Below, one piece after another: positions 49,815-58,150 of a DNA stretch of 64,000 nucleotides. Within the stretch, counting starts at the first letter, position 1. Each line of letters begins with the position of its first letter. Source of the DNA: a virus; the IMG/VR virus record IMGVR_UViG_3300050821_018287, positions 1 through 64,000 of that record; one strand, written 5' to 3'. The notes beneath the pieces were generated by a model. That model saw nothing but the letters and a program-made list of their open reading frames with translations, did no database searches and was not told the origin of the DNA. Both the position numbers and the translations under genes were made by a program.

Positions 49815-49974
49815 TCGACTCCTCCGCTTTGGTGCAGGCCTCACACCAGAGAATGAACGTCTCGTGCGCAGCTTCCTTCCTCCGGTACGCCTGGAGGGCA
49901 TCGGGAAAGACCTCCTGCCCGCAGGCGGTGAAGCCGTTGGGAAGGATGATGTGACCGCTCGCGTCTTCGACCAC
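49549..49974 (-). CDS. Possible zinc-binding protein overlapping the zinc-ribbon gene
   Basis: A GTG at 49974 with AGGGGGT upstream opens 141 codons. The first 50 residues look real (GFTACGQEVFPDALQAYRRK, then LWCEACTKAEES, a C...CxxC pattern). The rest overlaps the gene at 49161 by 266 nt and is Gly/Glu/Arg-rich, as expected of a shadow frame. It may be a short genuine domain followed by an unconstrained tail. Confidence 0.4.
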   Translation of the reverse strand: MVEDASGHIILPNGFTACGQEVFPDALQAYRRKEAAHETFILWCEACTKAEESNGRHGAGEGAGGRREAKESGGEHAGPPGDGGSDVPVRGNADGAGGGDGAVLQALRPEAVVRGELPGAPGGGGEPSPPRPAEPDVASGD

Positions 49975-50023
49975 CGTACACCCCCTGAAGGGAATACCCC
50001 TACCACCGAGCCGGCCTCCCGCG

Positions 50024-51544
50024 CTACCTCACCGTCAAGTTGCCGGGGAGCACCGACACCTTCTCCGCGCCCATTCGGATGCCCTCGCGCGCGAACCACG
50101 CCGCCATCATCCGGTCCGGCGTGTGGCCGTCGGGCTTGTAGAACAGCATGTCCTGGATCCACACCGCCACTTCCTTCTCCACCTTCCCCTGCCCCAGCAC
50201 GTTCGGCGGCGGGCACATGATGGGGCCGGTGGAGGGGATGGCCCATTTCCCCTGGCTCATCTCCGCGGCGATGGACTCGATGCCGAATTCCGGGTGCGCC
50301 TTGTTCCGGCCGGTGGTGTGGGCCCGGAGCGGAAGCGCGGCCTGGTTGCGGGTGAACTGGAGGATGAAGTCCTGGGCGGCGTTGTTCTCCACGACGACGA
50401 AGGAGAAGAAGCGCCGGTTGACGTCGATGATGCGATCCACAATCTCCGGCCCGGTCCACTTCCCCGCGAGGATCTCCAGCGGCACCCGCGTCTGGTCCGG
50501 CAAGAGGAGGAGCGTGAAGAACACGGTCCAGTCCGCCGCCGCGTGCTGCTGAACCGCGAGGTCCACCCCCGTGTACGTCTTACACCCGGGGGGCATCGTC
50601 TGGAGCCCGTAGCACTGGAGCCCATTCCACAGGGCGAAATTCTTGAACTTCACGGGCGCGTCCGCCCCCGCGGCGATGCACCGGTCAATCCACTCACGCT
50701 TGAAGCGGGCCTCGGCGTCGTCCCGCGCCAGGCACAGAAACTGCCGCGCGAATTCGATCGGCGGCATGATGGCCTTCTTCGCCGCAATCCGCTCCTCCGG
50801 CCAGGCCGCCTTCCACCGCGGCTTCCCCTCGTTGTCCACGACGGGGTACCGGAAGCTGGACCAGCCCGGCGACTTCGCCAGCCGGTGCATCAAGTCTTCC
50901 GGATGGAAGGCGGTGCCGACGAAGATGATTCGGGCGTCCTTCGTGAGCCGGCCTTCGAGGGTGGCGTGGAACCAGTCGTACAAGTCCTGCATCGCCGTGG
51001 CGGTCCGGCAATTCTCGAAGTCGAGGATGTCGTCGAGGATGAGCCTGTCAATACGGGCGCCGAGGATGGTGCCGTGGACGCCCACCGCCTGGACGCTGGG
51101 ATCCTTCGAGCGGTTCCCCACCACGTAGAGCTGCTGGTTGGTCCAGGGCGTGGCCGGGCGCAGCTCCGGGAAAACCTCGTGCAGCTCCGGGCTCGTCTCG
51201 ATGTACTGCCCCACCATCCTCACCAGCTTCTCCGACTGCTTGTAGGCGTTGGAGACGATGGCGCAGCGCAACGTCGGGTCTTTCCCCAACTCGTGCAGCG
51301 TCCGGGCGATGGAGAGCTGAGTGGTCTTCCCGTGCTCGACCGCGCTCCAGAGGATGAGGCGGTTGTTCTTGTCCGCCAGCTCGTGCCACGCCTGGTGCAC
51401 CGGGGCCTGACGCAAGGGTCGCCCCGTCTTCTCGTCGCGCATGACGGCGGTGACGAAGGAGTTGATGTCGGTCCGCGCGTGGCGGAAGACGAGCGCGCGC
51501 GGGCTTCGGTCCAGCGGTGTCGTGAGGAGCGGGGAGAAGCTCAT
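50024..51544 (-). CDS. Terminase large subunit
   Basis: The 506-residue protein has an ATPase part with Walker A-like SAVEHGKTT (about 67-75) and Walker B LILDDILD (Asp171-Asp172; the usual Asp-Glu is replaced by Asp-Asp). The coupling motif VGTAFHPEDL follows. The RNase-H-like nuclease has TYTGVDLA (Asp328) and VVVENNAAQDF (Glu386). This motor cuts and pumps DNA into the head. It overlaps the preceding small gene by 4 nt. Confidence 0.85.
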   Translation of the reverse strand: MSFSPLLTTPLDRSPRALVFRHARTDINSFVTAVMRDEKTGRPLRQAPVHQAWHELADKNNRLILWSAVEHGKTTQLSIARTLHELGKDPTLRCAIVSNAYKQSEKLVRMVGQYIETSPELHEVFPELRPATPWTNQQLYVVGNRSKDPSVQAVGVHGTILGARIDRLILDDILDFENCRTATAMQDLYDWFHATLEGRLTKDARIIFVGTAFHPEDLMHRLAKSPGWSSFRYPVVDNEGKPRWKAAWPEERIAAKKAIMPPIEFARQFLCLARDDAEARFKREWIDRCIAAGADAPVKFKNFALWNGLQCYGLQTMPPGCKTYTGVDLAVQQHAAADWTVFFTLLLLPDQTRVPLEILAGKWTGPEIVDRIIDVNRRFFSFVVVENNAAQDFILQFTRNQAALPLRAHTTGRNKAHPEFGIESIAAEMSQGKWAIPSTGPIMCPPPNVLGQGKVEKEVAVWIQDMLFYKPDGHTPDRMMAAWFAREGIRMGAEKVSVLPGNLTVR

Positions 51545-51813
51545 TCCAGCGAGCCCACCGTGGGGAGCCGCGGGGAGCACGCCCAACGACGACACAGCGA
51601 CAGCCTCCCCGCCAACGCGTGGGTGTGAGGGATGGCGCCGATGGGGTTGACGTCGGTGTGACGGGAGACGAGGTGGCGAAGGAGATCGTCCGCGTCCTCC
51701 CGCGTCATCTTCATCTCGTTCAGCTTCCCCTCGATCGGCTCCCACCCGCTCATCATCAGGAGCGCATCCAGCTCGTCGAGGAGCGGCGCCGCGAGGACAG
51801 GGTGAAAGCTCAC
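51541..51813 (-). CDS. Small hypothetical protein before terminase
   Basis: The GTG at 51813 with GAGGGG upstream gives 90 residues; a GTG at 51825 is possible. The product contains LLDELDALLMMSGWEPIEGK and a His-rich DDLLRHLVSRHTDVN. It is coupled to the large terminase gene. Unknown. Confidence 0.55.
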   Translation of the reverse strand: MSFHPVLAAPLLDELDALLMMSGWEPIEGKLNEMKMTREDADDLLRHLVSRHTDVNPIGAIPHTHALAGRLSLCRRWACSPRLPTVGSLE

Positions 51814-51814
51814 G

Positions 51815-52489
51815 TCACCCCTCACAGAGCAAGTAGCGATCCGTCTCCGGACGATCCGCGAAGCCCGAGTCAGCGCGCTCCGCGCGGACGTGAACGTGAA
51901 GCTCCTCGCTCACCAAGCCCTTCCGATGCAGAGCCCAGATCGCCCCGCGTACCTCTTCGGCGGTGAACGTCCCGGCGTTGAGCGCCCGCTCCAACACCGC
52001 ATTCGGCGCGCCCAACCGCGCCAAAGCCTCCAGCTCCAGAACGAGCGGGACGCTGGCGCCGGTGGAGCAGAAGACTTTGCCCATGACCTTCTCGAAACCC
52101 TTCGCTCGCTTCGCTACAGCCACTCCCGCCGCCGCCGCCTCGTCACAGCATACGCGGGCATTCTTCCCTGGATCGAACGGAGCCGCGGGCCGAACGAGCG
52201 GGTGGATTCCGGATACGAATCCCCAGCCGGTGCCGGTGGGGAGCTTCGTGTAGCCTGTCTGCTTACACCAATCGGGAACGTGGAACGTGGGTGCTGGAGC
52301 CTCACCGCGGGCGACCCGCCCCAGGTTCGCCTGGTAGACCGGAACGTCCCCCGAGCCCACTACCTTCCAGCCGGCCGCCTTCTCCAGCGCAGCTTTGAGT
52401 GTCCGGATCTTCGAAACCGTGAGGGGCCCAACCCTCAGTTCCAAGTCAGTGGACGGCCCCATTGCCGGTACTTTGAACTGGTACGCCAT
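51815..52489 (-). CDS. Hypothetical protein of the packaging block
   Basis: The 224-residue product has a beta N-terminal half (VPAMGPSTDLELRVGPLTV), a possible substrate-like pocket (TGTGWGFVSGIHPLVRP), scattered Cys, and a C-terminal helix-turn-helix-like part (LERALNAGTFTAEEVRGAIW, then LHRKGLVSEELHV). Overlaps the gene at 52446 by 44 nt. No family recognised. Confidence 0.55.
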   Translation of the reverse strand: MAYQFKVPAMGPSTDLELRVGPLTVSKIRTLKAALEKAAGWKVVGSGDVPVYQANLGRVARGEAPAPTFHVPDWCKQTGYTKLPTGTGWGFVSGIHPLVRPAAPFDPGKNARVCCDEAAAAGVAVAKRAKGFEKVMGKVFCSTGASVPLVLELEALARLGAPNAVLERALNAGTFTAEEVRGAIWALHRKGLVSEELHVHVRAERADSGFADRPETDRYLLCEG

Positions 52490-53438
52490 CGCTTTCCGCC
52501 CCTGCGCCTTCGCGCTCCTTCTTTTCCCTCGCCCGCCGCACGGAGTCTAGCGCCGCCTCCGCCCAAGTCTCCTCCTCCTCCAGCGTCGCCTCCTCCACCA
52601 TCGACAACCCCGCCACCTCGGTCGGCTCCCCCACCCTGAGACGTTCCACCTGAAGCGCGAGCATGACGCTGCGCTCCGCGGCCATCGCGAAGTGGCCCAG
52701 CTCCCGCAAGCATCGGACGATCTGGAGCGGCGTCAAAACCGTCGCCTTGTCCTCGATGAGCGTCTTCAGCCGCGCGGCCAGGGCGCGCCCCTGCTGGAGC
52801 GTCTCCGTGGCCACCGCCACCGCAGTCACCGCTACCTTCCGCCCGAGCTTCGCCCCCACCGCCTCGTCCGCCATCGTCTCCGCGGCGTCCACCTTCGCCT
52901 TGTCGAGCAAGTCCGCCATCCGCCGCTTCGCGTCCTGCTCTGCCTGGGCCAGGCGCGCCGTCGCGGCAGTCTCAGCCTCGGCCGCCTTCTGGAGCGCGAG
53001 CGCCTCCGCCTCCTTCAGCTTCAGCTCCGCGCCGGAGAGCTTCCCCTCGGCGTCAGCCAGGCCCGACTCAGCCAAGGCGCGCAGCTCGGCCGCTTCCTTC
53101 GCCGCGGCGACCCGGAGCGCCTCCGCTTCCGCCTCCGCCTTCTCGCGGATGGCGGTGGCCTCCAGCGCGGCCTCGGAGGTGGCCTTGGCGATGATGCTCT
53201 CACGCAGCCCTTCCGCGGTCAGCTCCTGGCGCGCGGCGCGGAGCGCCAGGTGCTCGTCCTTCAGGACTTGCTCAATGGCGGAGAAGCCGTGTTGGGCCCA
53301 CCCCCGCGCCCAGCCCCGGCGCGCTGTCTCGAAGGCGCAGCCGGCGGCCACCGCGGCGTAGCGATGCTGACCGGGCGCCTCCCGGTACGCCTTCAGGAGC
53401 GCCTCGTAGAATTCTTTCGTGATGGGACGGCGAGCCAC
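52446..53438 (-). CDS. Candidate small terminase with long Ala/Glu coiled coil
   Basis: The 330-residue protein has an N-terminal helix-turn-helix-like part (ITKEFYEALLKAYREAPGQ, then YAAVAAGCAFETARRGWARG) typical of small terminases. Around 160 residues of Ala/Glu/Lys coiled coil (AEAEALRVAAAKEAAELRAL and so on) follow, with an acidic C-terminus. Location three genes before the large terminase supports the call. A GGAAAGG precedes the GTG start. Confidence 0.5.
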   Translation of the reverse strand: MARRPITKEFYEALLKAYREAPGQHRYAAVAAGCAFETARRGWARGWAQHGFSAIEQVLKDEHLALRAARQELTAEGLRESIIAKATSEAALEATAIREKAEAEAEALRVAAAKEAAELRALAESGLADAEGKLSGAELKLKEAEALALQKAAEAETAATARLAQAEQDAKRRMADLLDKAKVDAAETMADEAVGAKLGRKVAVTAVAVATETLQQGRALAARLKTLIEDKATVLTPLQIVRCLRELGHFAMAAERSVMLALQVERLRVGEPTEVAGLSMVEEATLEEEETWAEAALDSVRRAREKKEREGAGAESDGVPVQSTGNGAVH

Positions 53439-53509
53439 GGAGCCTTTCCAGCCTCCCGCATCTTACAGGACGGGTCAAGCTCCCCGCCAATTCGGAAGAA
53501 TGCAAGCCC

Positions 53510-53824
53510 CTAGGAACGCTTGAGAACCAGCATCACCGCCGCCGCCTTCACCGCCTCCACCAACCCATTCATCGTCATGTGGTACTGCACTTCCCGCTCC
53601 TCCACTTCGAGCCGCCACGGTCTCCACGCCACCCGGGACACCACCAGCAAGCACTCCCCCGTCTTGGTCTCAAAAGTTATGTAAAATTTCCCCAGGCGTT
53701 GCCGCCGCTGCGACTTCCGGGCTGGAACCACTTCCCATCCGCCCGGTGGATACGCGGCGGTGGACACGAGGCCCGTCTCCGCCTTCAGGAGGCCCATCAC
53801 GCGATTTGCTTCATTCTCGGACAA
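53510..53824 (-). CDS. Array gene A1 (subfamily A)
   Basis: A TTG at 53824 with GGAG 8 nt upstream gives 104 residues. It has the subfamily A plan: N-terminal helix (NEANRVMGLLKAETGLV), beta-rich centre with aromatics (GKFYITFETKTGECLLVV), and C-terminal helix (GLVEAVKAAAVMLVLKRS). It is the last gene of the array (53510-58419). No known family; see the findings. Confidence 0.6.
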   Translation of the reverse strand: MSENEANRVMGLLKAETGLVSTAAYPPGGWEVVPARKSQRRQRLGKFYITFETKTGECLLVVSRVAWRPWRLEVEEREVQYHMTMNGLVEAVKAAAVMLVLKRS

Positions 53825-53825
53825 G

Positions 53826-54176
53826 CTACTGGCTCCCTCGGAGCCAAGCCCGCGCAATTCTTACCTTCATCTCCCAGACGACATCCCGGAGCGTCGCATG
53901 CTTCGAGTCGGGCTCATTCCGGTAGACGAGGGAGATGCTCAGCACCCACCGCGCCTTGTCCCGGTAGAGCCAGCCCTCGTGGATGGGGGGAGGCTCCATG
54001 TGGGTGATGCGGATCCACGCAATCGGCCCCACCGTCCCGAAGGTGAAGACGACCGCCCGTGCACCTTTCACTCCTGGCGTCCCAGAGGTTCCAATAACCT
54101 CCGACTGCCAGAAGGTGCCCCGCTCGAACTAAGCCTTCACCGCCTTCAGGACTCTCCCCGCCGAGGTCAGCTTCAT
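53826..54176 (-). pseudogene. Array gene A2, interrupted by in-frame TAG at codon 16
   Basis: The frame from ATG 54176 to TAG 53826 is 116 codons long except for one internal TAG (54129-54131). Codons before and after it align to the neighbouring A3: SAGRVLKAVKA, stop, FERGTF against SARRVIRVVLARFEPGTF. The rest has the family plan and ends VVWEMKVRIARAWLRGSQ. Either the gene is broken, or only a shorter product from the GTG at 54071 (81 aa) is made. TAG is used as a normal stop elsewhere, so recoding is unlikely. Confidence 0.65.
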
Positions 54177-54583
54177 CCCACCTCCAGGGCCCGCCGCGCC
54201 ATCTGCGCTTTCATTTCTTGTACAACTTCTGAAAGCCGACGGTGGTAGGTGCTGGGACCGTCCACTACCACCGATCTCTCCCCCATCCCAGCGTCCGGGT
54301 TGCGTTTGAGCCCGGAGAGGTTCCACCCCTTCAAGAAGCCCACCGGGCTCTCCCACGTCACGAAGCTCCCCATTCTCCCCTTTGGATCCAGCCGGTTGAG
54401 AAGGAAGCGCGCCCACCCATCCCAGGACGGGAGGGTGAAGGAGATCGCCCGCGGAGAAGCCTCTCCCCCACCCTTCGACTGGCGCTCCCGAAGCGGGGGA
54501 ACCACCTGCCCATGCCGGAAGGTCCCCGGCTCGAAGCGGGCCAGCACCACCCGAATGACGCGGCGCGCCGAGGAGGGTGTCAT
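54173..54583 (-). CDS. Array gene A3 (subfamily A)
   Basis: The ATG at 54583 overlaps the previous stop. The 136-residue product has the N-terminal helix SARRVIRVVLARFEPGTF, a Trp/Phe-rich beta centre (FTLPSWDGWARFLLNRLD), and the C-terminal helix LSEVVQEMKAQMARRALEVG. It is the closest relative of the interrupted A2. Confidence 0.6.
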   Translation of the reverse strand: MTPSSARRVIRVVLARFEPGTFRHGQVVPPLRERQSKGGGEASPRAISFTLPSWDGWARFLLNRLDPKGRMGSFVTWESPVGFLKGWNLSGLKRNPDAGMGERSVVVDGPSTYHRRLSEVVQEMKAQMARRALEVG

Positions 54584-54879
54584 AGGCCCGACAGTGCCCG
54601 GTACGCGAGGTGGGCCTGAATCGCCTGGACAGCCTCCAGAAGCGTCCGAACGGGGATGTTGGGCTCCGCGTACCGGAACGCGCTCACAATCCAACAGCGG
54701 CCCGCCAAGAGCTTCTGGCGCTGCAACGTGTAGACGACCTCCCCGCTCGTCCCGGCCACCGGAAATTCGAGCGTCTCCCCCGCCCGGTTCGCCCACCACC
54801 GCACGCTCGGGTGCGCGAAGGCTCCCGAGAGCCGCCTCTGCACCGCGTACACCACCCGCCAGGCCGAAGCGTGGGTCAC
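54580..54879 (-). CDS. Array gene A4 (subfamily A)
   Basis: A GTG at 54879 overlaps the upstream stop. The 99-residue product starts with ASAWRVVYAVQRRLSGAF and ends with LLEAVQAIQAHLAYRALSGL, the same helices as A3, around a short beta part (EVVYTLQRQKLLAGRCWIVS). Confidence 0.6.
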   Translation of the reverse strand: MTHASAWRVVYAVQRRLSGAFAHPSVRWWANRAGETLEFPVAGTSGEVVYTLQRQKLLAGRCWIVSAFRYAEPNIPVRTLLEAVQAIQAHLAYRALSGL

Positions 54880-55214
54880 GGCCTCTCCAAGCACATCCGC
54901 GCCAGCTCCGCCTGGACGAGCCCGACGACCTGGGAGAGGTTCAAAATCCAGCCCGTCGGATCCTCCGAGGTCCAATGGAGCTGTCGGACGGAGTGGCGCA
55001 CCTGCCACACCCGGCGGTACTTCGGGCTGTTGGAGGGAAAGAGCTGGGGGAAGATGTGCCTCGGGAGCCGAATGCGCCGAAGGATGAAGACGCAGGGATC
55101 CCCCGGAGCCTGGACGTGCACGGTCAAGTCGTGCCAGTCCGAGCTGGACAAGACGCACCGAAAGCCCGGCCCGAGGGCACGGTTCAGCACCTCCATCACC
55201 AACCGCTCCGTCAC
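54876..55214 (-). CDS. Array gene A5 (subfamily A)
   Basis: A GTG at 55214 overlaps the upstream stop. The 112-residue product has ERLVMEVLNRALGPGF, a beta centre (DLTVHVQAPGDPCVFILRRI) and the C-terminal helix LSQVVGLVQAELARMCLERP. Function unknown. Confidence 0.6.
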   Translation of the reverse strand: MTERLVMEVLNRALGPGFRCVLSSSDWHDLTVHVQAPGDPCVFILRRIRLPRHIFPQLFPSNSPKYRRVWQVRHSVRQLHWTSEDPTGWILNLSQVVGLVQAELARMCLERP

Positions 55215-55588
55215 GACAGCCTCAGAACGTGCTCGGCCACGCGTGCCTGAAGCTCGCAGTGCAGCTCCCGAAGGTGCTCGAACCGCCAAGGTACGAGCCG
55301 CCGTCCTTTCCCGAAGGGACCTTCATCCACGTACAGCCACCAAGAGGTGCCCCGCTCCTTGTCCACTCCGGGCCGGAAGGGGCGCCGATGGATCTCGAAG
55401 CGCTGCTCGGGCGTCCGGAATTCCACCGCAGGACGGATGATGCCAGTGCCGGGGATCGTCGAGTGGAGCTGGACCTGGACACACACCGTCCCGTCGTTGC
55501 GCTGCTCCACCCCAGCCCACCCCGCGTCGGAGGAGCCGAGAAGCTTGAGGACGAGCTGCATCGTTCGGTGGGCGCAACGCAGTGTCAT
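55211..55588 (-). CDS. Array gene A6 (subfamily A)
   Basis: The ATG at 55588 overlaps the upstream stop. The 125-residue product has CAHRTMQLVLKLLGSSD, beta strands (TVCVQVQLHSTIPGTGIIRP, GTSWWLYVDE) and the C-terminal helix HLRELHCELQARVAEHVLRL. Function unknown. Confidence 0.6.
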   Translation of the reverse strand: MTLRCAHRTMQLVLKLLGSSDAGWAGVEQRNDGTVCVQVQLHSTIPGTGIIRPAVEFRTPEQRFEIHRRPFRPGVDKERGTSWWLYVDEGPFGKGRRLVPWRFEHLRELHCELQARVAEHVLRLS

Positions 55589-55869
55589 TCCCCGCGCCTC
55601 AGCGCCCGATGCGCCTGATCCGCCTGAATCAGCTCGACCGCGGTGCGGAGACTCCGAGCGAAGTCGGCCAACCAAGGTGCCAACGTTCCCGTCTGCTGCT
55701 CCACCATCCACCCCCGGTGGCCCCGAACGATGGCCTTGTACAAGAGAAACTTCACCTTGGAGACGTACAGGATGAAACGCCCGTACCCGTCCGAGTGGAC
55801 CAGCTCCCCGCGAAGCTTGTCCGACATCAGGTGCACGCACCGAGCCTGCCTCGCGCGGGTCCAGCTCAA
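55585..55869 (-). CDS. Array gene A7 (subfamily A)
   Basis: A TTG at 55869 overlaps the upstream stop (TTGA). The 94-residue product has ARQARCVHLMSDKLRGEL, then strands (GRFILYVSKVKFLLYKAIVR) and the C-terminal helix SLRTAVELIQADQAHRALRR. Function unknown. Confidence 0.6.
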   Translation of the reverse strand: MSWTRARQARCVHLMSDKLRGELVHSDGYGRFILYVSKVKFLLYKAIVRGHRGWMVEQQTGTLAPWLADFARSLRTAVELIQADQAHRALRRGE

Positions 55870-56177
55870 TCCAGCACCGTCGGATGCAAGTCGTGATTCT
55901 TCAGCACCCTCAGCGCCTCCGCCGCGCGCACCCGACGCTCCGCCCACTTCTTCGCCGCCTCCCGCGTCTTGTAGCGGCGCGCTGGTGGAATCGGCCATCC
56001 CCACCTCCAACCCTGCCGCTGGAAAAGGACGAGGAAGCGCCCCGTCACGAAATGGTAGGTGGACTCGTAGATGGTAGCGATGGCCCGCCAGGGCTCGAAC
56101 GGTCGCTCTCCGCGATCCCCGTCCAACAGGTACTCCTTGCCGCCGACCTCGCCCAAGCTGTTCCACTGAAGGTTCAC
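55866..56177 (-). CDS. Array gene B1 (subfamily B)
   Basis: A GTG at 56177 overlaps the upstream stop. The 103-residue product lacks the N-terminal helix and has strands with many aromatics (TYHFVTGRFLVLFQRQGWRW) and then the helix YKTREAAKKWAERRVRAAEA that typifies subfamily B. Function unknown. Confidence 0.6.
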   Translation of the reverse strand: MNLQWNSLGEVGGKEYLLDGDRGERPFEPWRAIATIYESTYHFVTGRFLVLFQRQGWRWGWPIPPARRYKTREAAKKWAERRVRAAEALRVLKNHDLHPTVLD

Positions 56178-56491
56178 CGCTCCGACTCCAACGCGTGTCG
56201 AACCTCCGCGGCCATCTTCCCGTGGATCCGCCTCAGCCAGACCGCTCTCCACTTCTTCCAGCTCTCCGGCGATTCGACCGCGTAGTACACCCCGCCCTTT
56301 GGACCCATCGGCGCACCGAGAAGCGCGCCGAAGGTGTGGGCCGATCGCATCATGCTCGGAGAGAGCCGAGCGTAGTGGATGGGTCCTTTGAAAACGCCGC
56401 GGATCTCCAGCCACCAATCGAGCGGCATGTAGCAGCCGGACGGCGCAGGGGGCTTCGCCGGCACCCGAAGGGACGCGCTCCAGTCCGTCAA
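56174..56491 (-). CDS. Array gene B2 (subfamily B)
   Basis: A TTG at 56491 overlaps the upstream stop. The 105-residue product has aromatic strands (PLDWWLEIRGVFKGPIHYAR) and a C-terminal helix SPESWKKWRAVWLRRIHGKM. Function unknown. Confidence 0.6.
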   Translation of the reverse strand: MTDWSASLRVPAKPPAPSGCYMPLDWWLEIRGVFKGPIHYARLSPSMMRSAHTFGALLGAPMGPKGGVYYAVESPESWKKWRAVWLRRIHGKMAAEVRHALESER

Positions 56492-56856
56492 GGCGCGTAC
56501 CCCACTGCGCTCGCCTTGATCCGCGCGCGGAAGTCGTCGTCCGACTCCCCCGGCAACCGAGACATCCCGTACAGGATGCCCGCGACGTTGAGCGCGTCCC
56601 CGGTCGTCGTCGGGGACAGAATGTCGTCGTCCCCGTCCTTGAGCCGCGCCTCCGCGTCTTCGGCAAGGATCTGCCGGTCCACCTCCGCGCGAGCCTCTTC
56701 GGGCGTGGCGAAGGTCTCGCCTGTGTCCACCACCACCCAGTTGTCGCCGATCTGGAAGACCGCGCGGAGCGGCTTCGGATCGTCTTGCCGGCGCCACCCA
56801 CCCATCGCGAGTGACACCCACTTCCCGATCCGCTGTTGGTTGAAGAAGTACATCAC
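56488..56856 (-). CDS. Array gene B3 (subfamily B, with C-terminal extension)
   Basis: A GTG at 56856 overlaps the upstream stop. The 122-residue product has strands (AVFQIGDNWVVVDTGETF), the helix FATPEEARAEVDRQILAEDA, and an extra 45 residues ending in RLPGESDDDFRARIKASAVG. That acidic/Arg motif recalls phage baseplate J proteins; significance unknown. Confidence 0.6.
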   Translation of the reverse strand: MMYFFNQQRIGKWVSLAMGGWRRQDDPKPLRAVFQIGDNWVVVDTGETFATPEEARAEVDRQILAEDAEARLKDGDDDILSPTTTGDALNVAGILYGMSRLPGESDDDFRARIKASAVGYAP

Positions 56857-57134
56857 ACGCCTCGCTGGAGAAGGATCCGCGCCATGTGGGCGCGCACGCT
56901 ATCCTCCAGGTACTTCTGCGCCGCCTGCATCGTCGAGAAGACCGACGAAACTTCGATGTCCGGCTTCGCGTCCTCACCGACGAACACGTGAGCCACGTAC
57001 GTCCCGACCTTCGCGATGTCGATCCGCCCGAAGCGCACCCCCACCGTCGAGGGTGGGATGTTGAAGAAGAGGAGGTAGCGCTGCGTGCCCCCCGAGCGAT
57101 CGTAGCGGTACTCCAACATGAACGGGTCATCCAT
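56853..57134 (-). CDS. Array gene B4 (subfamily B)
   Basis: The 93-residue product starts at ATG 57134, with GCCCGAGG upstream. Strands (TQRYLLFFNIPPSTVGVRF, VGTYVAHVFVGED) are followed by the helix FSTMQAAQKYLEDSVRAHMA. Function unknown. Confidence 0.6.
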   Translation of the reverse strand: MDDPFMLEYRYDRSGGTQRYLLFFNIPPSTVGVRFGRIDIAKVGTYVAHVFVGEDAKPDIEVSSVFSTMQAAQKYLEDSVRAHMARILLQRGV

Positions 57135-57468
57135 CCTCGGGCCCCTTCATTTTGCGAAGCGCCGCCTCGGCCATCCTCGCCAGCTTCTCCTTCTCCACCT
57201 CCTCCTTCGCCTTGTCGAGGCTCTGGAAGTAGCCGATGCGACACTCGGCGCTGAGGGCTCCCTGGAACACGAAGCCCGCCCAGCCGAAGGAGGCGATGCT
57301 GCTCATGTGGTGCGCGCGGAAGCAGGAAGGGTAGACCACCCCGTCGTAGGCGGGACGACCGCCCAACCCGAGCGTCGCCCGGTGCATCTCCCCTGTGCGG
57401 GCCACTCCGAGGCGGTCCACCAGCTTCTCCTGCATGTTGTAGGCTGCCGACTCCCAGTTGAAGGTCAC
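57127..57468 (-). CDS. Array gene B5 (subfamily B)
   Basis: A GTG at 57468 overlaps the upstream stop (an earlier GTG at 57474 is possible). The 113-residue product has strands and His/Cys (VVYPSCFRAHHMSSIASFGW) and the C-terminal helix FQSLDKAKEEVEKEKLARMA. Function unknown. Confidence 0.6.
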   Translation of the reverse strand: MTFNWESAAYNMQEKLVDRLGVARTGEMHRATLGLGGRPAYDGVVYPSCFRAHHMSSIASFGWAGFVFQGALSAECRIGYFQSLDKAKEEVEKEKLARMAEAALRKMKGPEDG

Positions 57469-57857
57469 GGCCACACCAGCGGACCGTTCAGATTCTCCCC
57501 CAACGCCGCTCGCGCGAGCCGGGAGAGGACTTCCGCCTCAGCCGCATCCTGCGCGATTTTGGAGGTGCTGTAGCCGGAGCCGATGATCTGGAGGTCCCCG
57601 ATGTTGACCCCGTGGAGTCTCTGGATCCACTCCCCGTCGTCGTTCTTGTAGGAGTCGAAGCGCTCTCCCGCGCCCCAAAGCCCGAACGCCGCCCAATACC
57701 CGCCACCCTGCTCTGCGATGACCGCGAGCCCCCGCCAAAGCGCCCGATGCTTTTCGTCCTCTGGGCGCTCCTGCCCACCGATGAAAACGAAGCCGCCCGA
57801 AAGCCCGTAGTGCTCCGGCGAGCCGTACAACCGCGTTTCGAGCCATTCGAGCGCCAT
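57465..57857 (-). CDS. Array gene B6 (subfamily B)
   Basis: The ATG at 57857 shares a base with the upstream stop (TGATG). The 130-residue product has a Gly/Tyr/Trp-rich beta part (GGYWAAFGLWGAGERFDSYK) and the helix SKIAQDAAEAEVLSRLARAA. It is the longest member of the B group without an extension. Confidence 0.6.
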   Translation of the reverse strand: MALEWLETRLYGSPEHYGLSGGFVFIGGQERPEDEKHRALWRGLAVIAEQGGGYWAAFGLWGAGERFDSYKNDDGEWIQRLHGVNIGDLQIIGSGYSTSKIAQDAAEAEVLSRLARAALGENLNGPLVWP

Positions 57858-58150
57858 CAGTCCACCGATGGATCCCCAAGCCGCCACCGCGCGCTCATGA
57901 TGGCGTCCTCCCGCTCCCGCTCCTTCGTTTCCTCCTCCACCCAATCCATTGCCGCTTCGACTGTGGTGAAGAGGCGCCGAGACGGCTCCCGACGCAAAGA
58001 AGGGTGCAGCCGGCCCTCGAAGCGCGGCATGCGCAGAAGCGACTTCGGATCCGAAACAGGCCAGACCGAGCCGACCGAGCCCGAGTATTGCACCGTCTCC
58101 GAAGCGACGAGGTAGCGCGCCTCCGGGTTGATCTGCCACTCCAGCTTCAT
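57857..58150 (-). CDS. Array gene B7 (subfamily B)
   Basis: The ATG at 58150 overlaps the upstream stop. The 97-residue product has strands (EARYLVASETVQYSGSVG) and the long helix LFTTVEAAMDWVEEETKERE. Function unknown. Confidence 0.6.
   Translation of the reverse strand: MKLEWQINPEARYLVASETVQYSGSVGSVWPVSDPKSLLRMPRFEGRLHPSLRREPSRRLFTTVEAAMDWVEEETKEREREDAIMSARWRLGDPSVD

Noticed and set aside
54129-54131. Amber codon as evidence of TAG reassignment
   Set aside because: TAG ends other genes normally (34987, 42703, 53826), so genome-wide recoding is not supported.
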